64,000 bases of DNA from Alloascoidea africana (lineage: Eukaryota; Ascomycota; Alloascoideomycetes; Alloascoideales; Alloascoideaceae). The notes below the pieces were generated by a model that saw only the letters and a program-made list of their open reading frames with translations, made no database searches and was not told where the DNA came from. The translations under genes were made by a program, and so were the position numbers. The stretch is from assembly GCA_030581615.1 (NCBI GenBank), contig JAKTTT010000068.1, forward strand, positions 54,049-118,048. Reading direction: 5' to 3'. Position 1 is the stretch's first letter, and each line of letters starts with the position of its first letter. This document shows, piece after piece, positions 32,627 through 42,983 of the stretch.

Positions 32627-33656
32627 ATGCCGAACCTCAGACTCCCTTTTTCACTAAATCCGGGGATTCTCGCTCGACCAGCTCGACCAGCTCGACCAGC
32701 TCGCCATGCCCTGCTGTTCCGTAGACCACTGGCTCTGTCCTCACGGGCCCCTTTCCACCATTCACGACGCCTCCTGGACTCGCAAACTCCTCCAGAACAA
32801 CCCCCCGTGGCGCCAAACTTGGAATCGTTCGAAACTGCAGCCAAGTACTTGCAAGACCCCACAAAAGTGCTCATATCCATAGACTTGGAGGCATACGAAC
32901 GCAGCCCAAAGCTCATCACCGAAGTCGGCCTTTCGATCTACGATCCCAGAGCCCAAAAGGGCTTTCTCACCCCCGATATCCAATGCTACCACTTTATAAT
33001 CCGCGAAAACAAATCAAAACTCAATGGCAGATTCGTCCCAAATAACAAAAAAAACTTTGTCGGCGGCGCTTCCATTCTGATCGACTCAAGACCTATGCGG
33101 CTTCTACTAAACTCTTTTTTCCATCACTATACCTCCTCCAACGAAGTTCAGCCCGTTCTGGTCGGTCACGATATTGAAAACGATATCAAGTTTTTGAAAC
33201 GAATAGATGTTAAATTGCCTCCCTCCATCCTCACTATAGACACCAAAAAGATTTGGAAATCAGTTACCACCTCCGGCAAAACAAGCCTCGCCTATCTGTT
33301 ATCAGTCATGAACATTCCTCACAGCTTTCTCCACAATGCAGGTAAATATCTCTCTCCATCTGTTTAAGCTGTAGAGAACTCTCACTCTCTAACATTTCTT
33401 TTTTTCAGGAAATGACGCCTATTACACAATGTTACTTGCGTTCAAACTGTGCGATCCAGAATATAGAAAGCTGAAAAGACTGGATAAAGGCGTTTATCAT
33501 CCTTATTTGGGCAAAATTCAATCCCATTTCACAGAACTCGCTCGCCAAAAGAGAAAGGGAAAAAAAACACCTTCTACAAATGATTTTTTACCATCTCTCA
33601 AGTTTGAAAATCCAAAAGACCTCCTCAATCTCCTCATCGATCCTTATAAGTCCTGA
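32627..33656 (+). CDS. GFD2: GFD2/YDR514C-family DEDD 3'-5' exonuclease-like protein, 320 aa, two exons
   Basis: RNase H-fold exonuclease family that includes yeast Gfd2 and YDR514C; Gfd2 is linked to mRNA export. Exons 32627-33341 and 33409-33656; the 67-nt intron has donor GTAAAT, branch CTCTAAC and acceptor CAG, joining FLHNAG to GNDAYYTML, the conserved HNAGND motif. Acidic active-site residues are in place: ISIDLEAYE, VLVGHDIENDIKFL and the HxxxxD of HNAGNDA. Family-typical ITEVGLSIYDPR and NGRFVPNNK are present. The N-terminus is Arg/Pro/Ala-rich with a tandem ARP run (from a CTCGACCAG repeat at about 32670-32703) and could be a mitochondrial targeting sequence. The symbol denotes the family; exact orthology is not settled. 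Confidence 0.88.
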
Positions 33657-34364
33657 TTGTTTTGGTACCATGTAAATATATCCATCCTCAGCATTTATAT
33701 ATAAGTTAAATAGTGGTGAAATTGCAATCCCAACCACTTTTTGCGTTGCTATTGTTAATGCACATGCACGTGTTGGGAAATAAAGTTGGTACTCGTATCT
33801 GGCACCTGCAGCTTTGCAAGTCCCAATTAGGAAGAAATCGACCTCTGCCGGTGTTGTGACTTGGCCCGATCGGGAATCACAACAACATTTTGCCAACTAT
33901 TTATCTCCACTTTGTGCTCTGACTACATTCGAAAATTGCACCTTTATGCTGCTCTTCCCCCACTAATACCGGTCCAAACTCATCTAAATTGTCCTGCTTG
34001 GCTTCAATTGCTCATACATATTCACATTTAGCATTAGTAAAAAAAAATTGTCCTCAGTAGGTGAAAAAAGTCAATTAGTTTGCCTTTCAAAACAACTTTT
34101 TCGGCTAATGAAAGGCAGCATTGACCAAGCAAGGTATTTCTTCCAAATACCTAGCAACTCTAAAAAACTTTGAAGAAAAAGATAAATTGGCTTTGGTTGC
34201 AAATTCTGATTTCGGCATTGAGTAAATACAACACCTGCCAGCACCTTTTCTTTTCCTTTTTTGTTTCTTCTTTTCCCTCGATAGAATCTTTCCGTTGTTA
34301 TCACTGTTTGGATTGTTTCTTTGGCTCCATAGACACGAGAAAATCTTGGAGCAAAAATAACAAC
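33657..34364. other. Intergenic upstream of ACE2-like gene
   Basis: About 700 bp. The open frame of the next gene extends back to 34170, but that part is hydrophobic/Cys-rich read-through of the leader. No separate gene was recognised. Confidence 0.6.
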
Positions 34365-36425
34365 ATGGACAGCAATGTAGTTGATCCGTTCAATTGGCAA
34401 GCCCAAGATGAACAGTCAGATTTGCTTCATCTATTACCATCTTCATCATCATTATCATTATCATCATCATCACATCGGGGGCTTGTGCAAAAATCAGATA
34501 CCACAACACCAAATCAACTCGACAGTTTGGACATGTTTAGTTCAGAACCGCCGTCTCTGGGGACAGATGCTTCAGAAGAGCTTACCCTAGATGTTGTGGA
34601 TTACGATGCAATTTTGTCTGAGGCACTATCGACTCTTGAAAGTCTGGATATTCCTAGCGTTTCGGAATTGGATCTCCTAGGCATGATGAAAACTTCGAGC
34701 GAGGGTTACAAATCAACTGCTTTATTGGATAATCTGTTTGAAAACAAAGATGGCAACTATCCACTGGGTTCAAACTTGTTATCCCATCACCGTCGAGAAT
34801 CTAGCTTTGATCCACGGTTACGGGGCCATGAGAGAAAGCTAACGGGAACCGCAATCTTTGGCATTTGTCCAGAATCTTTACAATTTGTCGAAAAGCCCAT
34901 CTTTGATGAGGATTCGAGTTTGAAACCGCCTATACCTGCAAATATCAAGAATACCAATACTGATCCTTTCCTTCAAACCATTATCAACATGAAGGGTCCA
35001 GAAATTCCAATCACTTCTTCAGATTCAAGTTCCAAAACATTGCCTCTCCAAATGAAGACACCTCCTCGATCTAAACAACGAATGAATATGATGCATGATT
35101 TTGAAAACCTCAATAAAGAACCGTTTAAATTTCCACCTAGTCCCAAACCCAAACCCAACGCCGCTGCTTCTCCTTCTTCATACCTAAACGAGCCCGACGA
35201 GTATGAACGGACAATTATCACACCCACTACATATTACCACGACGCTGCCTACCTGGGCAAGCTGTCCAGAATCGCAAACGGAAAAGAGGATTGCAATACA
35301 CAGGTAGAATATCCCGAATTTCTTACTTTCCCAGAATTGGAAGAGCTTCAAAACCCCCAATCCCAGTTTCATTCTCCACCCAAAGATTATCAAGAGAAAC
35401 AAAGCTTTCGTACTGGACAATTACTCGATTCTCCTTTTCTCGAATCAGCAGCGCCTTCTTCCCCTTCACCACCATCTCCTCCTATACAATCTCAGCCACA
35501 GTTTTTAAACAGTCCAAATCTCCTGCCAGCGTTTACACAATCCCCGGGACCACAACTTTTACCGAAAGAATCCCCTGTCTATGATTTTAGTCATTCAGAT
35601 GGTCAACTTGCAGGTGGCCCAGACCTAAGCATTTCGCCAACTCATCTTCCACCTTTCCCACAATCGCCCTCGTCCAGGTCGCCATCTCCACAGCGGTTGA
35701 TTCGGTGGAAACCTCCTAAAACACCCAACGGTAACTTTACGGAAAGCAAAGCCGCGATAAAGACACGGATGCAAGGAAAGTTAGAGTTGAATCCAAGGTT
35801 AAACCTCAGTCCTAGCAAAGATGGTTCAACAATGGTTCTTTCAACTAGTCCACTACGACGCCAGACCCAGGGCCCGGACTTGGTAGATTCTTACATGATT
35901 TGCCTTAGTCCAAGCAGCGGTAGAAACAAAGGACGAAACGACCCGGAAAACAACCTTGGGGAGAGATACAAGTGTGGATATGGAAATTGCGGACGCACTT
36001 TTAAGCGAAGGTACAACTTGCGAGCACATATTCAATCTCACCTTGAGTATCGGCCTTTTGTGTGTAATGTGTGTGAATCGCGGTTTGTGAGACATCATGA
36101 TCTACGGCGGCATCAAAAGATGCATCAGGCCTATGAGCACAAATGCAAATGCGGTAAAGAGTTTTCAAGACATGACGCTTTGGTTAGACATCAGATTCGG
36201 AACATTTGTGCTGGGGGCATAGGTGGCGGTGATACCAACAATACCAGCAATGCGGGAAGTGGAGGAGGTGACGATGATGAAGGGATTTCCATCTCTGGTT
36301 CCAAGACCCCATCATCGACGACTCCAAAATCTCCAACCAAAAGAGGAAGAAAGAAAAAATTTCCTGAGCCTGAAGGCTTTGCCACGTTTATGCAAGATGG
36401 GAATGGTTTTGAGCAAATCGCTTAA
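34365..36425 (+). CDS. ACE2: ACE2/SWI5-type C2H2 zinc-finger transcription factor, 686 aa
   Basis: Activator of daughter-cell/M-G1 genes in yeasts. Three zinc fingers at about 533-615: YKCGYGNCGRTFKRRYNLRAH, FVCNVCESRFVRHHDLRRH and HKCKCGKEFSRHDALVRH ending NIC, the exact Swi5/Ace2 arrangement with the odd third finger (here each quoted only in part of the repeat). A basic NLS-like PTKRGRKKKF follows the fingers and is preceded by TP and SP sites (GSKTPSSTTPKSP), the layout through which CDK controls nuclear entry in the S. cerevisiae proteins. The N-terminal part is long, Ser/Pro-rich and disordered, with acidic segments suited to activation. I start at MDSNVVDPF (ATG 34365); the upstream open frame is leader. 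Ace2 and Swi5 cannot be separated here; the symbol marks the family. Confidence 0.9.
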   Translation: MDSNVVDPFNWQAQDEQSDLLHLLPSSSSLSLSSSSHRGLVQKSDTTTPNQLDSLDMFSSEPPSLGTDASEELTLDVVDYDAILSEALSTLESLDIPSVSELDLLGMMKTSSEGYKSTALLDNLFENKDGNYPLGSNLLSHHRRESSFDPRLRGHERKLTGTAIFGICPESLQFVEKPIFDEDSSLKPPIPANIKNTNTDPFLQTIINMKGPEIPITSSDSSSKTLPLQMKTPPRSKQRMNMMHDFENLNKEPFKFPPSPKPKPNAAASPSSYLNEPDEYERTIITPTTYYHDAAYLGKLSRIANGKEDCNTQVEYPEFLTFPELEELQNPQSQFHSPPKDYQEKQSFRTGQLLDSPFLESAAPSSPSPPSPPIQSQPQFLNSPNLLPAFTQSPGPQLLPKESPVYDFSHSDGQLAGGPDLSISPTHLPPFPQSPSSRSPSPQRLIRWKPPKTPNGNFTESKAAIKTRMQGKLELNPRLNLSPSKDGSTMVLSTSPLRRQTQGPDLVDSYMICLSPSSGRNKGRNDPENNLGERYKCGYGNCGRTFKRRYNLRAHIQSHLEYRPFVCNVCESRFVRHHDLRRHQKMHQAYEHKCKCGKEFSRHDALVRHQIRNICAGGIGGGDTNNTSNAGSGGGDDDEGISISGSKTPSSTTPKSPTKRGRKKKFPEPEGFATFMQDGNGFEQIA

Positions 36426-36635
36426 ATCAATACCATCCTTTTTTTAAGTTATTTATAGAGGATGCTATTTGTAGCAAATTGGGATTTTTATGTCAATTAC
36501 GAACTTTCAAAACACACATTTAGGATAAAAAGGGCCAGCTTCAATTATCTTTATCTAGCCTACAAATAAAAAAAAAAAATTAATCATGATTAGGTGCGTA
36601 CGTCCCATTGGAAAACATAAAAATCGTAAGCAATT

Positions 36636-38333
36636 TTACTCCGCATTAGTGGCAGCAGACATTTCAGCCTGTTTAACCAAGTTCGAAGGAGCATCAAATT
36701 TCTCCAACATGACCTCGAGTAATCTGATCTGGGTGGGTTCAGAAAACTCCTTGTCGTTGAGAAGGTTATCCATCTCCCCGGTCGTGCTAACTTTGACGGA
36801 TGTGTAGTTCTTGGCGCCAAAAGTGGGCAAGAGTTTTGTGTGATCCCAAGACTGAATGTCGTTATAGGAGGCATTGGGACCATGGATCAAACGTTCTATA
36901 GTGTAACCGTCATTGTTCAAAACAACCAGATAAGGATTGAGACCCCATTTTATCATTGTGGAGATTTCTTGTACGGTCAACTGCAAAGAACCGTCACCAA
37001 CAAAGAGAATGACTCTCTTTTTTTTGTCAATCTCTTCTGCAGCCATTACGGCGCCAAGAGTAGCGCCTACAGAAAAGCCAATCGAGCCCCATAGAACTTG
37101 GGAAATGCCGGTTGTATTGGGTGGGAACTGTGTTTGGACAATGCCGAACGAGGAAGTGCCCGTCTCGGTGATGACCACATCACCAGGTCTCAACCAAGAA
37201 GAGAACCTGGTCCATAACCAGGTTTGAGTCAATGGAGTCTCTGCTGGAGCTGGAGTGTTTAGCACTTTGGGAGTCGCAATGGGCACGGGGTTATAGTTCG
37301 TAATGTAACCGCCAATGGCATCAATCAGCTTTGGAAGCACATATTTCATCTTCACGCCGGGGAACGTGGCGGACTTGATTTTGATGTGATCCGAGTGCAA
37401 CTCGACCACGTTTTTCGTCTTGTAAGAGTAGGAGAAGGAACCCGTGTTGAAATCCGACAAGATTCCGCCAATTGAAAGGATAAAGTCCGCACCTTCAACC
37501 TGGTCTTTCACCTCGGGATAGGACAAAGAGCCCACATAGATGCCTCCAAAGCGAGGATTGTGCTCGTTAAAATTTCCCTTGCCCATAGGACTAACAAAGA
37601 CGGGGAATTGGGTGATTTCCGCAAGCTTTGCAGTCTCTTCTTTGACCTGGTGTCTACTGGCACATGCGTCAACGAGAATCACCGGGTTTCTTGCCTGTTC
37701 GACCAATTGAAGAATTGAGTTCACCACCTCAATTTCGGATTCTCTGTCATTGGGCTCCAACTTGAGGTCAATTCGCGTGTCCAATAAAGAGGCCGGGACC
37801 TGGGCATCAACGTAGTTGGAAGGGAACCCGATGTAGACGGGCTTCTGGTAGACGTATGCGTCTCTGATAACCCTATCGATTTCCGCAGGAGCGTTATGGA
37901 CATCTCTCAGGATGGTGGTGGTTTGGGAGATGCTTGCCGAGATGCGATGGAAGACGGTGAAATCGCCATTTCCCAGAGTATGGTGTAGCAAGAGTTGCTT
38001 TGACTGGGCAGCGATGGACGGGATGCCGACGACATGGACCACGCCGATATGTTCCGCGTAGGATCCAGCGACCGCATTGATAGCAGATAGCTCGCCAACA
38101 CCAAAAGTGGTCACCAAGCAGGCCAGGTTCTTGACTCTGGCGTAGCCATCGGCGGCGTATCCGGCGTTCAATTCATTGGCGTTTCCCACCCACCTGAGGC
38201 CGTCAATTTCGTAAATCTTGTCCAAGAGAGCAAGGTTAAAGTCTCCTGGCAGACCAAAGATGGACTTTACATGGAGTTGACGGAGACGGCGGAACAGGTA
38301 CTCGCCAAGAGATATTGTTTTTTCGGAAGACAT
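36636..38333 (-). CDS. PDC1: Pyruvate decarboxylase, 565 aa
   Basis: Thiamine-diphosphate enzyme converting pyruvate to acetaldehyde and CO2, the entry to ethanol fermentation, cytosolic. Full length for the family. Catalytic residues visible: Asp in FGLPGDFN, Glu in NANELNAGYAADGYAR, the paired His in LLLHHTLGNGDF, and the cofactor motif from GDGSLQLTVQEIST to LNNDGYTIE with the catalytic Glu in TVQE. The promoter side has a TATATAAA-like element (CATATAAAAG, 38421-38430) about 90 bp upstream and an AGGGG stress-element-like pentamer at 38415-38419. The 5' leader contains AATTC x5 (about 38346-38370). The presence of PDC supports fermentative capacity. Confidence 0.97.
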   Translation of the reverse strand: MSSEKTISLGEYLFRRLRQLHVKSIFGLPGDFNLALLDKIYEIDGLRWVGNANELNAGYAADGYARVKNLACLVTTFGVGELSAINAVAGSYAEHIGVVHVVGIPSIAAQSKQLLLHHTLGNGDFTVFHRISASISQTTTILRDVHNAPAEIDRVIRDAYVYQKPVYIGFPSNYVDAQVPASLLDTRIDLKLEPNDRESEIEVVNSILQLVEQARNPVILVDACASRHQVKEETAKLAEITQFPVFVSPMGKGNFNEHNPRFGGIYVGSLSYPEVKDQVEGADFILSIGGILSDFNTGSFSYSYKTKNVVELHSDHIKIKSATFPGVKMKYVLPKLIDAIGGYITNYNPVPIATPKVLNTPAPAETPLTQTWLWTRFSSWLRPGDVVITETGTSSFGIVQTQFPPNTTGISQVLWGSIGFSVGATLGAVMAAEEIDKKKRVILFVGDGSLQLTVQEISTMIKWGLNPYLVVLNNDGYTIERLIHGPNASYNDIQSWDHTKLLPTFGAKNYTSVKVSTTGEMDNLLNDKEFSEPTQIRLLEVMLEKFDAPSNLVKQAEMSAATNAE

Positions 38334-39019
38334 AATGATGGTGACAATTCAATTCAATTCAATTCAATTCTGATGGAAGGTATGGGACAAAAGAAAAAGA
38401 GAGGAGATGGAGAAAGGGGACTTTTATATGCGGAACGAGAGAAAGAAAGCTCCTTTGTTGGAAAGGCAGTTGTATCACATGGTGTTCTGTTTCTCTATGT
38501 CCAAGTCATTAATGTGTGGGATCAAAGTTGCAAGCATTAATTCGGCGGGAGACCATCCGAGATCTGCCTCCTCCCCCCGCCTAAGTGTACCACAGCCCGC
38601 ACCACCGTGCTATCACGGGAGTTAGAGTTCAAATACTACACAGTTGATCAACTGATGCTAATTAGAAACTAGAAACTGTAGATGTAGTGGAAAAAACTAA
38701 ATCAGGCCAGAAGGGAACGTAGAGAGCCAAACCAAGAAAGAATAATATATATATGAAAAAAAAAAGGAAGGGTATGATGATCATGTTCTAAAAAATGTAA
38801 ATCAAAACTGATGATAACAGCACAAACGGTCCAGGATATCCAAAAAAGAAACAGGAAAAAGGAAAAAGGGAAGAAAAAGGAGAAAGGAAAGTGTGGTATA
38901 AACAAGCATAATAAAACAAAAGGCTGGTGTGGTGCTATTCTATTTCTGTTGCCAAAAGCTATTTCTCATAATAAAAGGTGTGTCCTCTAGAAATGATGCA
39001 CATTGGACAAAAGGAAAGA
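38334..39019. other. PDC promoter and downstream region of the next minus gene
   Basis: About 690 bp. Holds the AATTC repeat in the PDC leader, TATA and AGGGG elements, then A-rich 3' sequence of the SKG6-like gene. No other gene was recognised. Confidence 0.6.
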
Positions 39020-40957
39020 CTAGATGGTTTCCTTGAACCGACTCAGTCGGTGTATATCGCCATACTGTAAAGCCTGCGCTGGTGCCTCGAGTTCAGCGGA
39101 AGAAAACGAGCCCAAAGATGATGATGAAGATACAGAACGGTGAGTATTTACGGATGATGACCGCAGCAACTCGGTTGCCGCTGAGGGACTCGGAGGCGAT
39201 AGTAGAGGATCCGGGTTTCTATTGAAAGATTTCTTAAACTGCCGATAATCGTAGCTCGAGCTCGAGCTCGAGTCTTGTAATGGCACCGCCGAGTATTTTG
39301 CTCCGTCCTGGGCCATACGATGGCGGTTTGAAAAAGGGTTTTGTAAGCTTGATTCTTCATTATCGTTATCGCTGTCGCTATCGCTTTCAGCCTCGTTTTC
39401 GCTGATGCTGTGGCTTCGCTGATGATGGTAGTACCGTGGAGAAGATCCAGGCGAAGCTGTCAGGATTGGAGAGACAGAGGCTATTGAAGTCCCTCTATGA
39501 GAGGTCTGGCCTCTCATAGACCTAGAATGGCTCTGTCTTGAAGAGGTTGAAGAGGAGCTTCTCGCTCGAGGAATGGCTCTAATAGGCGCATATATGGACC
39601 CTCTAGATGCATCAGATCCTGGTGTGTTTCTAGAAAGTTTTGACCTGTTGGAAGATTTGTTAGATAGAGTGTCTTCATCGTCCTCTTCAAACAGGGTTTC
39701 TATCGCACCGGGCACAAACACACGGTTATCGTAAAAAACGTTTTCTTGGCCAATTGATTGCACGGAGCCTCGCCTCAAGTCCGGAGAAGGGGAGGACATG
39801 GAGGTTGGAGAAGATGGGGACGAGGATGGGGACGGGGACGGCGGTGAGCTTCGAGGAGGGAAAGTGTAGGCTTCATTAAGGGGGCCTGGCTCAGGACCCA
39901 CAAGCCATGGATAGTCCTGTTCCTGAACTTCCGAATGGGAGAGCGAGTATCCGGCGAGGTGAGTTTCGCTGCCGGATAGCTTTAGTCTACTTGTTTCTGT
40001 TGGAGACGGAATGTCTAGGGCAGGCACCATGGGCGGGTGGTCAGGAATAGGAGGTGGATTTGGCCGAGGAGGGGCCTTAATGCGGTTTTTGCCCATGAAG
40101 AATAGCTTTCTCTCAAGCAGCTGGGGTTTTGGTTTGGGTTCAGATTGAGGTAGTGATCTTGATGTAGATTTAGACTTTGGCGAGACTGAAAACAGGGAGA
40201 AAAACGACAGAGCGTTTTTACTGTCAAGATGTTTTCGCTTTTCATGGGGAGGAACAGCAGCAGCAGAAGCAGCAGCGGTAGCAGCGGTAGCGCCGTTTAC
40301 AGGATTTGCAAACCTCGGCTTTTTTCGGGAGGTTTTGCAGAAGAAAAGCAGGAGAATCAGAATGACGGCCAGACCGACGACAGAGCCGACGACAGTGCCT
40401 CCGATGGCGCCAGGCTTCATGGAAGAGTTATGGTGGGGCTGGGAGGTCTGGATGGTGGCATAGAAGGAGCTGGAGGCTTCTCCGTCTTGCATCAGGGCGG
40501 TTCTGTAGAACATGAAGTTTGAGGTGATAGTCGGTGCGGAAGCCAGTGTAGTAGGGCAAGTGAAATGGGTTGTAGTAACGACGGAAGTGGTAAAAGTGGT
40601 GTGGGTATCAGAAATGAGATAGACCTGGGTATAGGAAGCGTCGGAGGAGTAGGACGAAAAGGACGAGGACGAAGCACTTGATGAAGCACTTGATGAAGAA
40701 CTTGAAGAAGCACTCGATGAAGGGTAATAGGGGCGGAGGGAGGAGTCGGAGATGGAGTTGGAGTTGGAGTTGGAGCTGGAGAGGAAGCGAGACCGGCTGG
40801 CGGAGGACACAGAGATGGTCGAATAGGATTTTGTGGAGGCCGAGCTGGGACTAAAGCTGCTGGCCTTGGACTTTGAGCTTGCGGTGGAGCGGGAGCTTGA
40901 GACGAGGGTCGAGTCCCTGGAGAAGGAAGACGAATTGGAGTGTGGTTCTGTCAGCAT
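39020..40957 (-). CDS. SKG6/AXL2-type single-pass membrane protein, 645 aa
   Basis: The first 180 residues are Ser/Thr-rich (long poly-Ser runs) with a small cysteine-containing block (TTHFTCPTTLASAP) near the membrane. One membrane helix at about 183-207 (GAIGGTVVGSVVGLAVILIL, then LLFFCKTSRKK) matches the alpha-helical transmembrane unit of yeast Skg6/Tos2/Axl2-like proteins. The 440-residue cytosolic tail is Ser/Pro-rich with many SP and RS-type phosphosites and a poly-Pro patch. These proteins mark polarity sites or bud necks. No cleavable signal peptide follows the ATG at 40957, although a TTTATATCCTGCAG just before it could be an intron acceptor for a hidden signal-peptide exon; I could not find that exon. 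Exact orthologue undecided. Confidence 0.65.
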   Translation of the reverse strand: MLTEPHSNSSSFSRDSTLVSSSRSTASSKSKASSFSPSSASTKSYSTISVSSASRSRFLSSSNSNSNSISDSSLRPYYPSSSASSSSSSSASSSASSSSFSSYSSDASYTQVYLISDTHTTFTTSVVTTTHFTCPTTLASAPTITSNFMFYRTALMQDGEASSSFYATIQTSQPHHNSSMKPGAIGGTVVGSVVGLAVILILLLFFCKTSRKKPRFANPVNGATAATAAASAAAVPPHEKRKHLDSKNALSFFSLFSVSPKSKSTSRSLPQSEPKPKPQLLERKLFFMGKNRIKAPPRPNPPPIPDHPPMVPALDIPSPTETSRLKLSGSETHLAGYSLSHSEVQEQDYPWLVGPEPGPLNEAYTFPPRSSPPSPSPSSSPSSPTSMSSPSPDLRRGSVQSIGQENVFYDNRVFVPGAIETLFEEDDEDTLSNKSSNRSKLSRNTPGSDASRGSIYAPIRAIPRARSSSSTSSRQSHSRSMRGQTSHRGTSIASVSPILTASPGSSPRYYHHQRSHSISENEAESDSDSDNDNEESSLQNPFSNRHRMAQDGAKYSAVPLQDSSSSSSYDYRQFKKSFNRNPDPLLSPPSPSAATELLRSSSVNTHRSVSSSSSLGSFSSAELEAPAQALQYGDIHRLSRFKETI

Positions 40958-41351
40958 CTGCAGGATATAAAGCTCATTGGAGAGTCGGAGCTAGCGAGTG
41001 TATGAGAAGCTGCGAGGGTCTGTGCCAGGGTTGGAAGACGGAGAAGGAGGAGGAAACAGCGAGAAGGAGGAGGAAAGCAGGAGCAAAGACAGAGATGAGC
41101 ACAGGACGGTACCTTTAGTACCAGCAGCACTGGGTTTCGCGCGTTCGTACCGCCAACGGGCCAGTGGCAGGGCCAGTGGCAGGGCCCGGCAGGGCACAGC
41201 CCACAGGCCCAAAGCCAAAGCCCAAAGCCAAAGCCAAAAGGCGAAGCCAAAGGGCCAAAAGCCAAAGCCAAAAGGCTCTTTCTTTTAGTTTAGACTATAT
41301 TTGCTAACTTGTGCTTTGCTAAGGTTTCTCTATTTTTGGGATATGGTACAC
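40958..41351. repeat. Intergenic with GGCCAGTGGCA and AAAGCCA repeats
   Basis: Upstream of the SKG6-like gene. It contains GGCCAGTGGCA duplicated at about 41158-41180 and a degenerate AAAGCCA/AAAGCCCA tandem tract at about 41210-41275. No gene; the ORFs here are products of the repeats. Confidence 0.6.
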
Positions 41352-42983
41352 TTACTGCGGACCGAGCCTCGCGACCCGGGACCGGCCCATGCAGAGCAGC
41401 ACCCGCCCGTCGCCCCGCCACGCGAGACCCGCACAGGCAGGTGACTCGGGCTCTGCGACCCGGACGGCGGCCACGTTCTCGGCCCAGCTCCGGGTCTTTT
41501 TGTCAAAGTGCCCGACGCTCACCGCCGCGCCGGCCCGGATCGCGAGATAGCGCCCGAACTGGTCGAAGCCCACCTCCACGGGCCCCAGGGGACTCTCATC
41601 ACCAGTCTCTGGTGCAAGGAAGCGATGGCTCACCGCGGCCTTGCGAAGGTCCCACAGAGCCACAGCGCTGCCCGTGCTGGCCGCCAGCCAGATCCCGTTG
41701 TTGGCAAACGCCAGCCTGCCACGGCCAGCCTGGCTCTTGTCCTCGCTCTCGTCCTCCAGCGTCGCGCTCAGGCTGCCCTGGACCACGTCGAAAATATCAA
41801 TCTGCCCGCTGCCGAAATACACCGCGAACAGCACGCCGTCTGGGTGCAACTCAGCGTCCAGCACGGCGCCCTTGCTCGCGTCCAGTTCCACCCTGAGCAG
41901 GCTCTTGTGCGAGCCCAGGTCGTGCAAAATCCAGTCGCGGTCGCTCACCGAAATCACGTACTCGCTTCCAGCCGGATGCTGCACCACTTTTTTCACTGAC
42001 GGTCCCAGCGAGTATCTGTCTTTTCCATTGCCCACGTACACGGCTCCATCCTCCAAAAACGACGCCGGTACAGACTCCTGAGCATCGGCCCATCCAACAC
42101 TAACAACTCTCCTCTCAAAATTCAAAGATTCGACTACCTTGTCCTGCTCAATATTGTACACCTTGACCTCGCCCGAATCGAATCCAATCACCGCAATCGT
42201 CTGCTCCTTATTCAGCTTGTAGCTCGTTATAGTAGATCCCTTCTTATTCCCCAATCCGGAGCCTGAGTCCAAAGCCTTAAACGTCCCAATCTCCTCCACG
42301 CTAGGATAGCCCTCTGGTAACCTTTTCAGTGCTGACTTTCTAAACGACTTTAATTCATCCTGCTTGTTCATTATCTTAACCTCAACCTCATTCGGTAAAC
42401 CATTCTGTCCTTCCTCATTATTTGTCCCTGTCATCGTCATCTTCATCTTCATCGTCGTCGTCTCACTTGTCTTCCCCGTCGTCACTGCATTCAACCCATT
42501 TTTCCCAATCGAAGCTGATAACTCGGCCAAGGCATTCCTAGCATCGTCCCGTTCCACCAAAAGCCTTGCTGCAACCCTTACTGCCGCATCATGGTGGTAA
42601 AGTGCACTCGACAGCTCTTGCTTGGCTTGGTATAACTGTTTCCGTAAGCTAAACACCTCCAACGCCAGTCCATCCCATTCGTTCTGGAACGCAGACAGCA
42701 ACGACGGTATCGACGTCAGACTTGGAGGCCGCGCTGGCAACACAGGACTGGTTTTCACGCTGATAAGCTCTTCCACCGACAGACTCTCATCGTTTATAGG
42801 GTCTGTCCCATGCTCCTTGATGTAATCTTCAATTAACTTTTTCTCGAAAACACCTCCAGATTTTGGCGAAACAACTGGCTCCTTAGGTAGCACTCCAGAT
42901 ACTTATCACATATCATGTTAGTCAATACTGTCGAAAATTAATTTCTGAGCAAGAAAAAAATTGAACTTACAAGCACATTCCAT
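41352..42983 (-). CDS. PRP19: Prp19 pre-mRNA splicing factor / U-box E3 ligase, 520 aa, two exons
   Basis: Core of the Prp19 (NineTeen) complex that stabilises the activated spliceosome. Exon 1 is 42983-42971 (13 nt) and exon 2 42901-41352; the 69-nt intron has donor GTAAGT, branch TTGACTAAC and acceptor AAG. Spliced, it begins MECALSGVLPKEPVVSPKSG, the Prp19 U-box start; without the exon there is no ATG and the U-box lacks its first Cys. The U-box is followed by VKTSPVLPARPPSLTSIPSL and the coiled coil for tetramerisation (WDGLALEVFSLRKQLYQAKQ, then ELSSALYHHDAAVRVAARL), a low-complexity MKMKMTMTG linker, and a C-terminal WD40 propeller (VKVYNIEQ, IDIFDVVQ, VALWDLRK). The last third has raised G+C compared with its neighbours. 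Confidence 0.93.

Noticed and set aside
34170-34364. Upstream extension of the ACE2-like ORF
   Set aside because: Hydrophobic/Cys-rich leader translation; the factor homology and composition start at the internal ATG 34365.
38345-38371. AATTC tandem run as a possible regulatory array
   Set aside because: Lies in the PDC leader immediately before the ATG; most likely a simple microsatellite.
41309-42081. Three long + strand ORFs opposite PRP19
   Set aside because: Antisense shadows in the G+C-rich WD40-coding part of PRP19.
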